Origin: Macrocybe gigantea | Taxonomy: Eukaryota; Basidiomycota; Agaricomycetes; Agaricales; Callistosporiaceae | Assembly (NCBI GenBank): GCA_011319805.1 | Contig: SJRY01000266.1 | Coordinates: forward strand, 62,001-126,000 | Reading direction: 5' to 3' | Length of the DNA stretch: 64,000 nt | In this document: piece after piece, positions 55,352-64,000 of the stretch | Layout: every line of letters starts with the position of its first letter | Position numbering within the stretch: position 1 is the stretch's first letter | Program-made: the position numbers and the translations under genes | The notes under the pieces: generated by a model | What the model saw: the letters and a program-made list of their open reading frames with translations, nothing else | What the model was told of the DNA's origin: nothing | The model's database searches: none

Positions 55352-58300
55352 CTACCGGCAGGATGATTTTGACTTTTGGGCATTCATGGTGGTTGAGTTC
55401 GATGTGTGGGGTTGCTTCTCAAGCCAATGGTCCAATGCCTTGACTTCTTCGATTTCTGATCCAGCCATCCACCTGTTTTCCTCCAGCCCATATCCTTTCC
55501 AATGAACCAGATATCGCCACCCTTGACTGATGTGCCTTTCATTAATGATCTTCTCGACGAGATACTCTTCGGTACCGTCGGGCATCATGATTGGTGCCGG
55601 TTCCTCAAGTTGTCGATTGGGGAAAAGGTTTTTGTCATCTTCAATAAAAGGGCAGACCTGCGAGATATGGAAAACCAGGAAGACGTTGGGAGAGTTGGGT
55701 AGTTCGAGAGTGACTGTTGAGTATTCTTTAGACATGGTGGATACCCTATAAGAGCCGTCGAAACGAGGCAAAAATTTGTGACACATTTTTCATTGGCCTT
55801 CAAGAACTGACATTGTTGATTGAGTGTTGAGAGCAGCACACGTGAACCTACAGAGAATGGAAAATCATCAGTGCAGTTTCTGTTAGCAAGAATGGATTGG
55901 TCTGTCTTAGCATGGAGTAAGTTGTTCTGAGCTTCTTTCACGTCGAGTTCTAGCTGAGCGATAACATCACTTGTGTGGATATTGTCAAGTATTCCCTCAG
56001 CATTGACCACCAGGGGAGGAATCACTCTTGGTGAGTGCCCCATATGGAGTTGGAAAGGAGAAAACCCTGTAGACACGTTAACAGTGTTCATTATCATGAA
56101 ACGCACCCTAGGTAAGGCTTTCTTCCATCCTTGTTGATTTCGCTCGACATGGAAATGCAATGCCTGGTTGACGGTCTTATTAGTCCTCTTGCTCACCCCA
56201 TCTGATTCCAGGTGAAATGCTATCGACATCGCAAGCTTGACCCCAGTCAGTTTGTAGAGTGTATTCCAAAAGCTCGAAACAAATGGCTTGTCATGGTCAC
56301 AAACCAAGTTGAGGGGCAATCCATTTTTACAATACCAATAGTCAAAGAAAAGAGATACTAGCTGCTCTGCAGTGAGGTCAGAACAGATGGGGATGAGACA
56401 TACATTGCTGCCCAGTTGGTCTGTAATAGTCAGTATGCAATTATAACCATCATCTTCAGGGAGAGGACCAATGAAGTCCAAGGCAACAGAGTCGCCGTGG
56501 CCGTCCGGGATCGGCAAGGAATGCAGTGGACCATATGGTTTCTTTGTAGCCAATTTGTTGCACTGGCAGTCTGCACAAGCAGGGACGTATGCTTCTTCGA
56601 GATCTCGGTGCATGTTTGGCCAGTAAAATGAGTCTCGCAAGGAGCCATAGGACTTTTCAAACCCGAAATGACCCATGACATCATGAGCTAAGCGGTACAA
56701 CTCCTTATGGATGTTAGTGATATGGGGGATGACAAGCCTCGATCCGACATAAAGCAATCCATTCATGACAGTAATGCTATCCGGCAAAGGTTTGCTGTTG
56801 AGAAGTTTCTTGCACCAGCTATTTGTCTTGTAGCCCTTACGAATCTGTTCAAGAATGGCAGGGTCCGCAGTAATCGCAAGCATATCCATGGATGCTATGG
56901 ACCCAGCAGCCTGTCCTGTCATGCTCACCAGTGTTGCGACCATGAGGGGCAAGTCCTCAAAGGCATCAATGCATGCCATGACCTCGTCATCTTCTGACCA
57001 GTGGAAGGGGTGAACGGCATGTTTCTCAGTGGCGCTGCTCATGGGTTGCATGGGGAACTCTGTTCTAGAGAGCATGTCAGCAGCCATATTGTCCTTTCCT
57101 TTAACATATACAATTTTCCCATCATATTGTGATAAGAATTCTATCCAATGAGCCTGCCATTGGCTCAGGTCCCATTGCTTGTGGAAATTTTCTAGTATAT
57201 GGTAGTTAGTGTAAATGAAGAATGGTATACCAAGCAAATCTGTGCACCATTTCATTAGTGCTCGGATGATCGCCAACAGTTCTTTCTCATGGACAGGGTA
57301 GTTCAGCTGTGCATTTTCAGAGATTGTGACTCGAATCCAACCGGCCGTGCCTCCTCCCACGAAGGCCCAAAGGAGAGGACAGCACCTGTTTGATAATCAC
57401 TTGCATCAGTTGTCACAAAAACCTTGTAATCTGGCATTAAACTGTAATCGATGGTCGTGAGGCATTCGTGGGACACGACGGCCTTCTTGATGCAGTCAAA
57501 GGTGGTTTGGTGGTGGGCTTGCCACCCAGGCCAGCAGTATTCTGCCTCCTTTGAAGTTAGCGGGTCAAGAATTGCAGTATGACATGTGATCGATGGGAGG
57601 AAGGCAGATAAATACTGGATGAGGCCAAGGAATCCCTGGATGTCCTTTGCGCAGGAAGGCGCAGGCCAGTCGAGGACTCGCTGCGCCTTGTGACCGTCGG
57701 CCTCGATACCTGCTTGAGATATGCGGTGACCCAGGAATTCGATAGATGTGCGGAAAAACTTGGATTTCTTTTCATTACAATAGAGGCAGTTTGCACGTAA
57801 GGCCATTAACACCTCTGCGATGTCCTTGCGGTGTTGTTCAATAGAAGATGACCAGATAACAATATTGTCAAGGTATACATAGCAGCAGCAGCCAATCATA
57901 GAATGTAATGTAGCGGTGACTCGTCGCTGATGTATGGTGGGCGCATTCTTCAGTCCCATGGGCATAACAACCTACTCGTACAGACCAAAAGGAGTAGAGA
58001 CTGCGGTCAAGGGAATGTCAGAGGGACGCATCTTCATTTGAAAGAAGCTGTTGGTCATATCGATAACAGACCAAATCTTCCCTTTTCCGCAATCTGCCAG
58101 TATGTTATCTATATGTGGCAAAGAGTGGCTATCGGTGACGGTATTGGCATTGAGCTGTCAGTAATCGTTGACCCAATGCGGTAGAACTGTTGGGTCTGCT
58201 TTCGGTATAATGAAGGCTGGTGATGCGGATGATGAGGAGGACAGATGGATACGGCCGGCATTAAGATGTTGTTGGATCAATGTCTTCTACACTTCCCTGT

Positions 58301-58739
58301 ATTTCTGAGGACATGAGTAAGTCCTTGTCTGGATACGTTTTAATGCCTCTTTCAGCGTGATCGAGGCCTGAACAATATTTGACAGCTCGTTGGTATGAGG
58401 GATTATGTCAAAGATGTCATGGAAATCTTTTCAGCATGATGCTTCCAATGACTGAAGTCATTCTTCCATGGCCAGTTGTTCAACGTGTTCCTTGATGAGA
58501 CAGGCGATGATCAGTGTCAGGGTGTCAGTGCCAGCAACTTTCAGTGTCTTCTCAATCAGTTCTGCCAGTGTTGCTGCCTTGGCTTGGGCAGCTTGGCGGG
58601 CGAGGAGAATATTTAAGCGGCGTTGCTTCAGTGGGGACAGTTTGGGCTTATGCAGCTTCGGAGGAGGTGGGGAGTTCAACAAATCATAGTTCTGTATTTT
58701 ATCGATGGTGGTACGGGCAGCGACATCAATTACAATGTT
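55352..58739 (-). pseudogene. pol of element A (protease end, RT, RNase H, integrase, chromodomain)
   Basis: Minus-strand coding remains in order: protease end (NIVIDVAARTTIDKIQNYDLL, crossing 58739), RT with MPMGLKNAP and YVYLDNIVIWS (57303-57965), RNase H (HEKELLAIIRALMKW, MAADMLSRTE), integrase with HDVMGHFG...CADCQCNK and VALDFIGPLPEDDGYN, then a chromodomain (YLVEKIINERHISQGWRYLV, HWKGYGLEENRW). The RT active site reads YLDN instead of YLDD. The third integrase residue, usually Glu before RTN, is Lys (VSKRTN). Frames change near 57300 and 55600. Non-functional. Confidence 0.8.
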
Positions 58740-59059
58740 TGTTAGGCTAGACGAATCTCAGAAGGACTCAGGCAGACTAAGTGCAAGAGTGGTCTTGAGA
58801 TGATGGCAAAAGGAATATTAAGCCTAGCGCTACTGGTACATCTGGGAGTCCTTATATACATTACAGTACTTGAGCACGGACCATGGGCTGCACAATGCTG
58901 TGGACTGCGGATGAGTAAGACTGGAAGGAGATGACTCAGGATGACTAGGGAAGTGGGATGACTCGATGGCTGCACGCTGTGCAGCATGACAGGGGAGATA
59001 AGGGATGTGGGAAAGATAAGATAAGAAAATGAATGGTCCTTTGGGCAATGTCTGTAACA
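58740..59059 (-). repeat. Family C LTR, inverted copy
   Basis: 320 bp, TGTTAGGC...CTGTAACA. It is the reverse complement of 59165-59484 with two differences that I could see. Its outer flank is atgtt, the reverse complement of the aacat before the 59165 LTR. It behaves as the 3' LTR of element C separated from its internal part by an inversion. Confidence 0.9.
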
Positions 59060-59164
59060 GTCTCTAGATAAGCAATGGACCTCTTGCACTGTTAAAGCCT
59101 TAGTTGTCTCCTGTCTCTGCACACTGATCCTTTTTGGACTGCCCTTCCTTTCTCGTAACAACAT
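59060..59164 (+). pseudogene. Protease fragment of element A, other half
   Basis: 105 bp between the inverted LTRs. Read on the plus strand it encodes ALVVSCLCTLILFGLPFLSR and ends in the target duplication AACAT. Joined to the minus strand left of 58739 it continues in frame as NNIVIDVAARTTID, the usual Ty3-type protease sequence. It is thus the upstream part of element A's protease, now in opposite orientation to the rest. Confidence 0.75.
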
Positions 59165-59484
59165 TGTTACAGACGTTGCCCAAAGGACCATTCATTTTCT
59201 TATCTTATCTTTCCCACATCCCTTATCTCCCCTGTCATGCTGCACAGCGTGCAGCCATCGAGTCATCCCACTTCCCTAGTCATCCTGAGTCATCTCCTTC
59301 CAGTCTTACTCATCCGCAGTCCACAGCATTGTGCAGCCCATGGTCCGTGCTCAAGTACTGTAATGTATATAAGGACTCCCAGATGTACCAGTAGCGCTAG
59401 GCTTAATATTCCTTTTGCCATCATCTCAAGACCACTCTTGCACTTAGTCTGCCCGAGTCCTTCTGAGATTCGTCTAGCCTAACA
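59165..59484 (+). repeat. 5' LTR of element C
   Basis: 320 bp, TGTTACAGACG...GCCTAACA. Contains a TATA box (59366-59372) and the predicted transcript start region (59399). Confidence 0.92.
59366..59372 (+). promoter_or_regulatory. TATA box in LTR of element C
   Basis: TATATAA, 33 nt upstream of the AGGCTTAATAT segment at 59399-59409 that is complementary to the primer site, so transcription is expected to start there. The U3/R border would then be near 59399. Confidence 0.65.
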
Positions 59485-59486
59485 AG

Positions 59487-59497
59487 ATATTAAGCCT
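59487..59497 (+). promoter_or_regulatory. Self-primer binding site of element C
   Basis: ATATTAAGCCT, two bases after the LTR, is exactly complementary to 59399-59409 (AGGCTTAATAT), the predicted first bases of the transcript. Length (11 nt) and place match the Tf1 self-priming system. Confidence 0.65.
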
Positions 59498-59568
59498 CGT
59501 CGAGACTCGCTCAGACTCACACACACACCACGTCATGCTTTATCAAAGACTTGATCAACATTCGATGA

Positions 59569-60066
59569 CAAGCAGTCACTGACCCAGCGAGCACTAGCAC
59601 GAGCGATGAGAGCACTTGGCTCAGAGAAGTAGACCAGGCATTGCAGTCCATGCCATTCGCAGAGACAGTCCACGCCACCCGCAGAGACACTAGCAATCCA
59701 AACAAATGAAAGAGAGAGCGCACGCCTACACCAAGTAGCGACGATGAAGAGCAGGCATTTCTGAGAGAGTTTGCCTTCACCACCACAGACGAGCCCACTG
59801 AGATCCTCAGCGAAGGAGCAGCACAACTCATTGCAGAACTCTTTCTAGAAGGAGAATATGGGATAAGCCCAGAAGAGCTGTGGTCAGACCAGAATCTTCT
59901 TGCCGAAGAAGAGGATGAACCCATCCGCAAGAAAACGAGAGAAGAACAAACACAAGCCCGAGACTTTAGGCAACAACAGATCGAGAACGATAATCGCCGA
60001 ACACAGGAGGAAGACATACTGATACAGAGAGGGCATGATGCACAGAGCATACGACAGAACCAATGA
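59569..60066 (+). pseudogene. ORF0 of element C with premature stop
   Basis: Same protein as the ORF at 9-458 (SSDDEEQAFLREFAFTTTDE, SPEELWSDQNLLAEEEDEPI). A TGA at 59707-59709 stands where the left-edge copy has CGA (Arg), a C-to-T change in a CpG. Final stop TGA 60064-60066 is shared by both copies. Confidence 0.6.
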
Positions 60067-60165
60067 GAACGACACCAGAGTCAAGGACACACAGGAACGA
60101 AACCGCCGAACCCCTTCAGAGGACCAATCCGCTGAAGCACTGCATAAGGAAAGAATCGCACCACC

Positions 60166-61308
60166 ATGGCAAAAGTAAGCAACAGTGACTGGGATGAATA
60201 CTATTGGTGGAGGGAGCGAAAAGGATTACCAAAGACAAACGGACCGACCGCCGCAGAGTGGGCCGATTTTGAACAAGCTTGTAAAATCGCAGGAGTTGAC
60301 CTAGACTACTGGAAAGAACAGAGAGAGGAGCGAAGACAGAAACAGCTCCAAGAACAGCAAGCCCAAGTACAAGCACAGTAGACCCAAGAACAACAGATCC
60401 AGGAACAGGAAAACCAAGACCAAGAGAATGATGAAGAAACCCCCCAAAGGATGATGACAGAATACAAGGGAATCATCACCGACCCGAAATCCTTTACAGG
60501 AGATCGAACATCCTTCGATATTTGGTGGAGGAAGATGAAACTTTACATAACTGCACATGGAGACCTCATGGACACACAGAAGATTGGAGCGGTCCTGTCT
60601 AGAATGACCAACGGACCTGGAGCCCACTGGGCGTCAAAGAAGATTGACACCACTACCAACCAAAGCACATGGGCCGACTTCATAACCAAGATAGAGACAC
60701 AATTCAGCAATGTCATGTCGCCATCACAAGCAGGAAGCAAACTATTCAATATCAGACAGGGAAACCAACCCATTGATGAATTCCTGGATGAATTCGTAGA
60801 CCTCACAGGGAAAGCAGGAATGACAGGAACAGCCCTTCATTTCCTACTTGAGAAGAGCTTAAACCGAAGAACAGCAGAAGCCGTACACTCAATCTCCACA
60901 CTTCCAACAGATGGAGATGAATATATCAAGACAGTTCGAGTGATTGGACGAAACATCGATGAACACAGAAATGTGATGAGAGGAGAATTCACAAGCAATC
61001 AGCGCAAGACTGGAAATCCAAGCTGAGGAGCAGGACAGGCCATGGAAGTCGACAAAGTACGAAGCAACAACTGCTTCAACTGCAATAAACCAGGACACCT
61101 CTTACAAAACTGCCCGGAACCATGAAAAGGAGCAGCAAATGTCACATGTTTCAATTGTGGCTTAAAGGGACACTATGCATGGAACTGCAAGAAGAAGAAG
61201 AAAGGAAAATCCCGGATCAGAGAAGTGAAAGAAGAAGAAGGAGAGGACGAAGAAGACAAGAATGAAGAAAACTCTGACAAAGAGGGTTTTGCCGAAGGGT
61301 CCGACTAG
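60166..61308 (+). pseudogene. Gag of element C, interrupted by stops
   Basis: Frame from ATG 60166. MAKVSNSDWDEYYWWRERKG, a Gln/Glu-rich coiled stretch, then the capsid-like part (FTGDRTSFDIWWRKMKLYI, LFNIRQGNQPIDEFLDEFVD). Two zinc knuckles follow: CFNCNKPGHLLQNC and CFNCGLKGHYAWNC, then a Lys/Glu-rich tail. In-frame stops at 60379 (TAG), 61024 (TGA), 61123 (TGA) and 61306 (TAG; possibly the genuine end). No frameshift. Confidence 0.75.
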
Positions 61309-61553
61309 GAGGTGCTAAATCACAACTCATACAACTGAAACAGACTCGCTTCGATACTGGATGTAGATCATCCCATACTCTGAAATACACCATTCCCGCC
61401 AAGCGATCTGAAGCACCAAGGAAAACCATCCAAGGGGACAAACCACCAAAGAGGAAGGAACTCGCAGTACTAGCGAGGATATGAACGCGAAAAGGAATCA
61501 CAACGATAACACCAGAAGTCGATAGCGGAGCGGATAGGACCTGCATCAACACC

Positions 61554-64000
61554 GTGATAGTAGCGAAAACAGGACTGAAGACACGACGAATCAAGAAGAT
61601 CCCTATCATAAATGCAGACGGATCACCCAACCGCCAGAAAACAGCAGACCGAGTAGCAGAGGTCCACATTGATATTAAAGGACACAAGGAGCACATGGAA
61701 GCCATCGTACTCGACATCGGAAAAACTGACATGCTACTAGGACATGACTGGCTTGTCTACCACAACCCAACAATCAAATGGAGGACAGGAGAAATTGTCT
61801 TTGACAGATGCCCTAAAATGTGCAAAATAAACCACCAGATGATTAAGATACAGAAGGCGGCTGAACCAGCGAAAACCACAGCCAGTGACAAGACAGGAAC
61901 CCAGATACCCCCATATCTGATCAGATTCAAACACCTCTTCAAGGAGAAGAACTTTGATCGCTTACCAGACCACAAAGAATGGGACCATGAAATAAACTTA
62001 ACGAAGGATGCACCCAAAACGATACTGAGCAAGGTCTATCCGATGACACAGAAAGAACTAGAGGAACTAGATGCCTTTGTCGAAGAAGGATTATGAACAG
62101 GAAAAATATGCCCATCGAAATTGCCTTATGCAGCACCCTGCTTCTTTCACAACAAGAAGGATGGAAGCAAATGACTCATCCAAGACTACCAGGAGATAAA
62201 CAAATATACGGTCAAGGACAAGTTTCCACTACCACGCATCAGCGAGCTCCTCAACGTACTACAAGGAGCAAAGTACTTTAGCAAGATCGATATTATCTGG
62301 GGATACAATAACGTGCACATCCGGAAAGGGGATGAATGGAAGGCAGCCTTCCCAACAGCAAGAGGACTTTTCGAACCGACAGTCATGTACTTTGGGCAGT
62401 GCAACGCACCAGGCACTTTTAGCCGAATGATGGCGAGCCTCTTCCAAGACCAAATACGAAGGAGAGTGTGCATAATCTATATGGAAGACATCATAATCAT
62501 TGGACAAACATGAGAGGAACTCCAAAAGAACACCATAGAAGTCATGGAAATACTGAACAAGAATGACCTGTTCATCAAAGGACTGAAATGCATCTGGGAA
62601 TCATCAAAAGTCCCAGTACTAGGATACATCATAGGAGAAGGGAAGGTAGAAATGGAACCAGAAAAGATCACAGCTGTACAATCCTGGCCAACCCCAAAGA
62701 TGAAGAAAGAACTACAAAAGTTCTTGGGATTCACGAACTTTTACTGACGATTCATCAAGGGATATGCAAAGATCGCTAAACCCCTGACGGAGTTGACTGG
62801 AAACAAAGCATTCCAGTGGACAGACAAGCAACAGGACGCTTTCAAAGAGCTGATCCGACATATAACCTCAGCACCCATTCTAGCACTACCACAAACAGAA
62901 GGAAAATTCTGAGTCAAAACGGACGCCTCAGGATATGCCATTGGAGCAGTACTATCACAACAGCAGAAAGGACTATGGCATCCAATTGCATTCATCTCGA
63001 GATGCATGACCCCAGCGGAGCAAAACTACAAAATCTATGATAAGGAACTTCTTGCAATAATGGTCGCACTAAAGACATGGAGACAATACCTCCTCGAAGC
63101 TTGAGAGAGGTTCGAAATATTGACAGATCACAAAAACCTATCATACTTCTAGAAGCCACAGTGACTCAATTCGAGACAGATTGGCTGGTATCTGAAATTA
63201 CAAGAATATGACTACGAACTACGACACATACCAGGAAAGGTGAATGGAAAAGTGGATGTCCTGTCACAGATAGCAGGATATGAAGACAACCTAGCAGAGA
63301 AGGACGACATACAAATGATCAAAGAAGCAGCATTCATTCGACATCTGGAAGAGAATAATGAATGAGACTTCGAATTTATGATGTTCAAGGACGAACACCT
63401 ACGGAAAGAAGAAGCAGAAAATAATGAAACAATACAAACAAGAGGAATCACGATGATCGAATCCTCAAGGATAGAACAAATTCAACAATGCACATGAAGG
63501 GAGACAATCGTAACAACAGGACTGAAGGAAAAACCACACTGGTTCACAGAAGACGACCACATCGTATACGTAGGAGGAAAAATCTATGTTCCTCCAGACA
63601 ACAAACTGAAGGAAGACATCATGTTTGAACACCATGACACACCCATCGGAGGACACCCAGGACAATACCGCATGCACGAGCTCATAAACCGCACCTATTG
63701 GTGGCCAGCAATGCTAACGGACATCAAGAAGTATGTCAATGGATGCAAAACATGTCAGCGAAACAAAATCATCCAACAAAAGAAACATGCACCCCTACAC
63801 CCGCACGAAGTCCCACAGCAACCATGGGAAGATATCAGAGTAGATCTCATAGGACCGCTACCCAGCTTGAATGGCTTTAATGCCATTGCCGCAATCACAG
63901 ACCACCTGACCGAGATGATCCACCTAGTTCCCACAAAGACCGAACTCACAGCAGAAGGTCTTGCACGACTATACCGAGACAATGTGTGGCGGCTTCACGG
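61554..64000 (+). pseudogene. Pol of element C, interrupted by nine stops
   Basis: One frame runs from 61554 to the window end. Protease end (MEAIVLDIGKTDMLLGHDWL), RT (KVYPMTQKELEELDAFVEEG, YFGQCNAPGTFSRMMASLF, YMEDIIIIG), RNase H ([36 protein letters not shown]), integrase zinc motif (HHDTPIGGHPGQYRMHEL, CKTCQRNK) and the core start (EDIRVDLIGPLPS). Stops at 62094, 62172, 62511, 62745, 62910, 63102, 63363, 63495 (all TGA) and 63150 (TAG). Several sit where Arg is expected. The RT active site reads MED instead of MDD. The segment between gag and 61554 contains further protease sequence with a frame change. Confidence 0.82.

Larger units (their letters stand above)
55004..58739 (-). mobile_element. 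Ty3-type chromodomain element A, 3' part
   Basis: Minus-strand element with its 3' LTR at 55004-55265, polypurine tract 55266-55276 and a long pol. It ends abruptly at 58739, in the protease region, where a family C LTR begins. The missing upstream part of the protease lies on the plus strand at 59060-59164. A C-terminal chromodomain places it among chromoviruses, which target heterochromatin. Catalytic residues are mutated, so it is dead. Confidence 0.8.
59165..64000 (+). mobile_element. Self-primed Ty3-type LTR element C, cut by window edge
   Basis: 5' LTR 59165-59484, self-primer site 59487-59497, ORF0 59569-60066, gag from 60166 and pol from about 61554 to beyond the window end (into the integrase core). 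Outer flank AACAT. The gag and pol frames are free of shifts within themselves but carry many stops, nearly all TGA. Element structure and RT/integrase sequence resemble the Tf1/sushi branch. The 3' end lies outside or is the LTR at 58740. Confidence 0.88.

Noticed and set aside
58740..59059. Simple solo LTR
   Set aside because: Its two direct flanks (atgtt and gtctc) do not match as a target duplication; the matching flank is the inverted one at 59160-59164.
1..64000. CRISPR arrays, rRNA genes, bacterial-type operons
   Set aside because: No spaced direct-repeat array, no rRNA segment recognised, and the genes are intron-rich eukaryotic ones.

Overview
The window is nuclear DNA of a filamentous basidiomycete, most likely a mushroom-forming Agaricomycete. 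Its genes are cut by many 35-65 nt introns. The proteins are fungal types: etherase-class GST, MFS sugar porter, Pex24/dysferlin peroxin, NHA1/SOD2 antiporter, APC2, NRPS-like reductase and alcohol acetyltransferase. Both ends are dominated by LTR retrotransposons. I saw no bacterial operons, CRISPR array or rRNA.

Layout. 1-908: end of a minus-strand LTR element (family C). 1.5-1.85 kb: small TA-flanked MITE. 1.9-9.2 kb: GST copy 1 (-), a 10-exon HAD phosphatase (+) and a 20-exon transketolase-family gene (+). 9.8-12.6 kb: MFS sugar transporter with two reading-frame breaks. 13.3-17.0 kb: Pex24-domain peroxin and an unknown gene (both -). 17.4-20.0 kb: GST copy 2, frameshifted near its end, followed by a complete gag-only LTR element (TSD GACGT, LTRs that look identical) that split a probable apyrase-like relic. 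20.3-24.6 kb: Bem46/ABHD13-like hydrolase and a membrane-anchored RING-like protein. 24.8-30.3 kb: alcohol acetyltransferase and A-T-R NRPS-like gene (both -), with an intron-containing tRNA-Glu between them; this looks like a small secondary-metabolite locus, but both genes carry single-base frame breaks. 32.1-35.2 kb: Na+/H+ antiporter. 38.7-42.2 kb: APC2. 43.2-45.2 kb: single-pass membrane SH3 protein with a Gly-Asn repeat. 47.2-48.0 kb: 763 bp pogo-like TIR element. 49.2-51.0 kb: decayed second copy of the Bem46-like gene beside an intronless tRNA-Glu.

51.8-64.0 kb is a nest of three Ty3-type elements: a degenerate element B, a chromodomain element A, and element C. Element C inserted into the protease region of A, and the locus was then rearranged: two nearly identical inverted LTRs now separate the halves of A's protease, and the 5-bp target duplication appears in opposite orientations. 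Element C shows a Tf1-like self-priming signature: 11 nt just after the 5' LTR are exactly complementary to 11 nt about 33 nt downstream of a TATA box inside the LTR.

The strongest unusual signals are the self-primed element C, the split and inverted retroelement junction, the gag-only LTR element, micro-exons of 5, 9, 10 and 11 nt, and five GC-AG introns. Exon models were worked out by hand from reading frame, splice consensus and remembered family motifs; they are not supported by transcripts.
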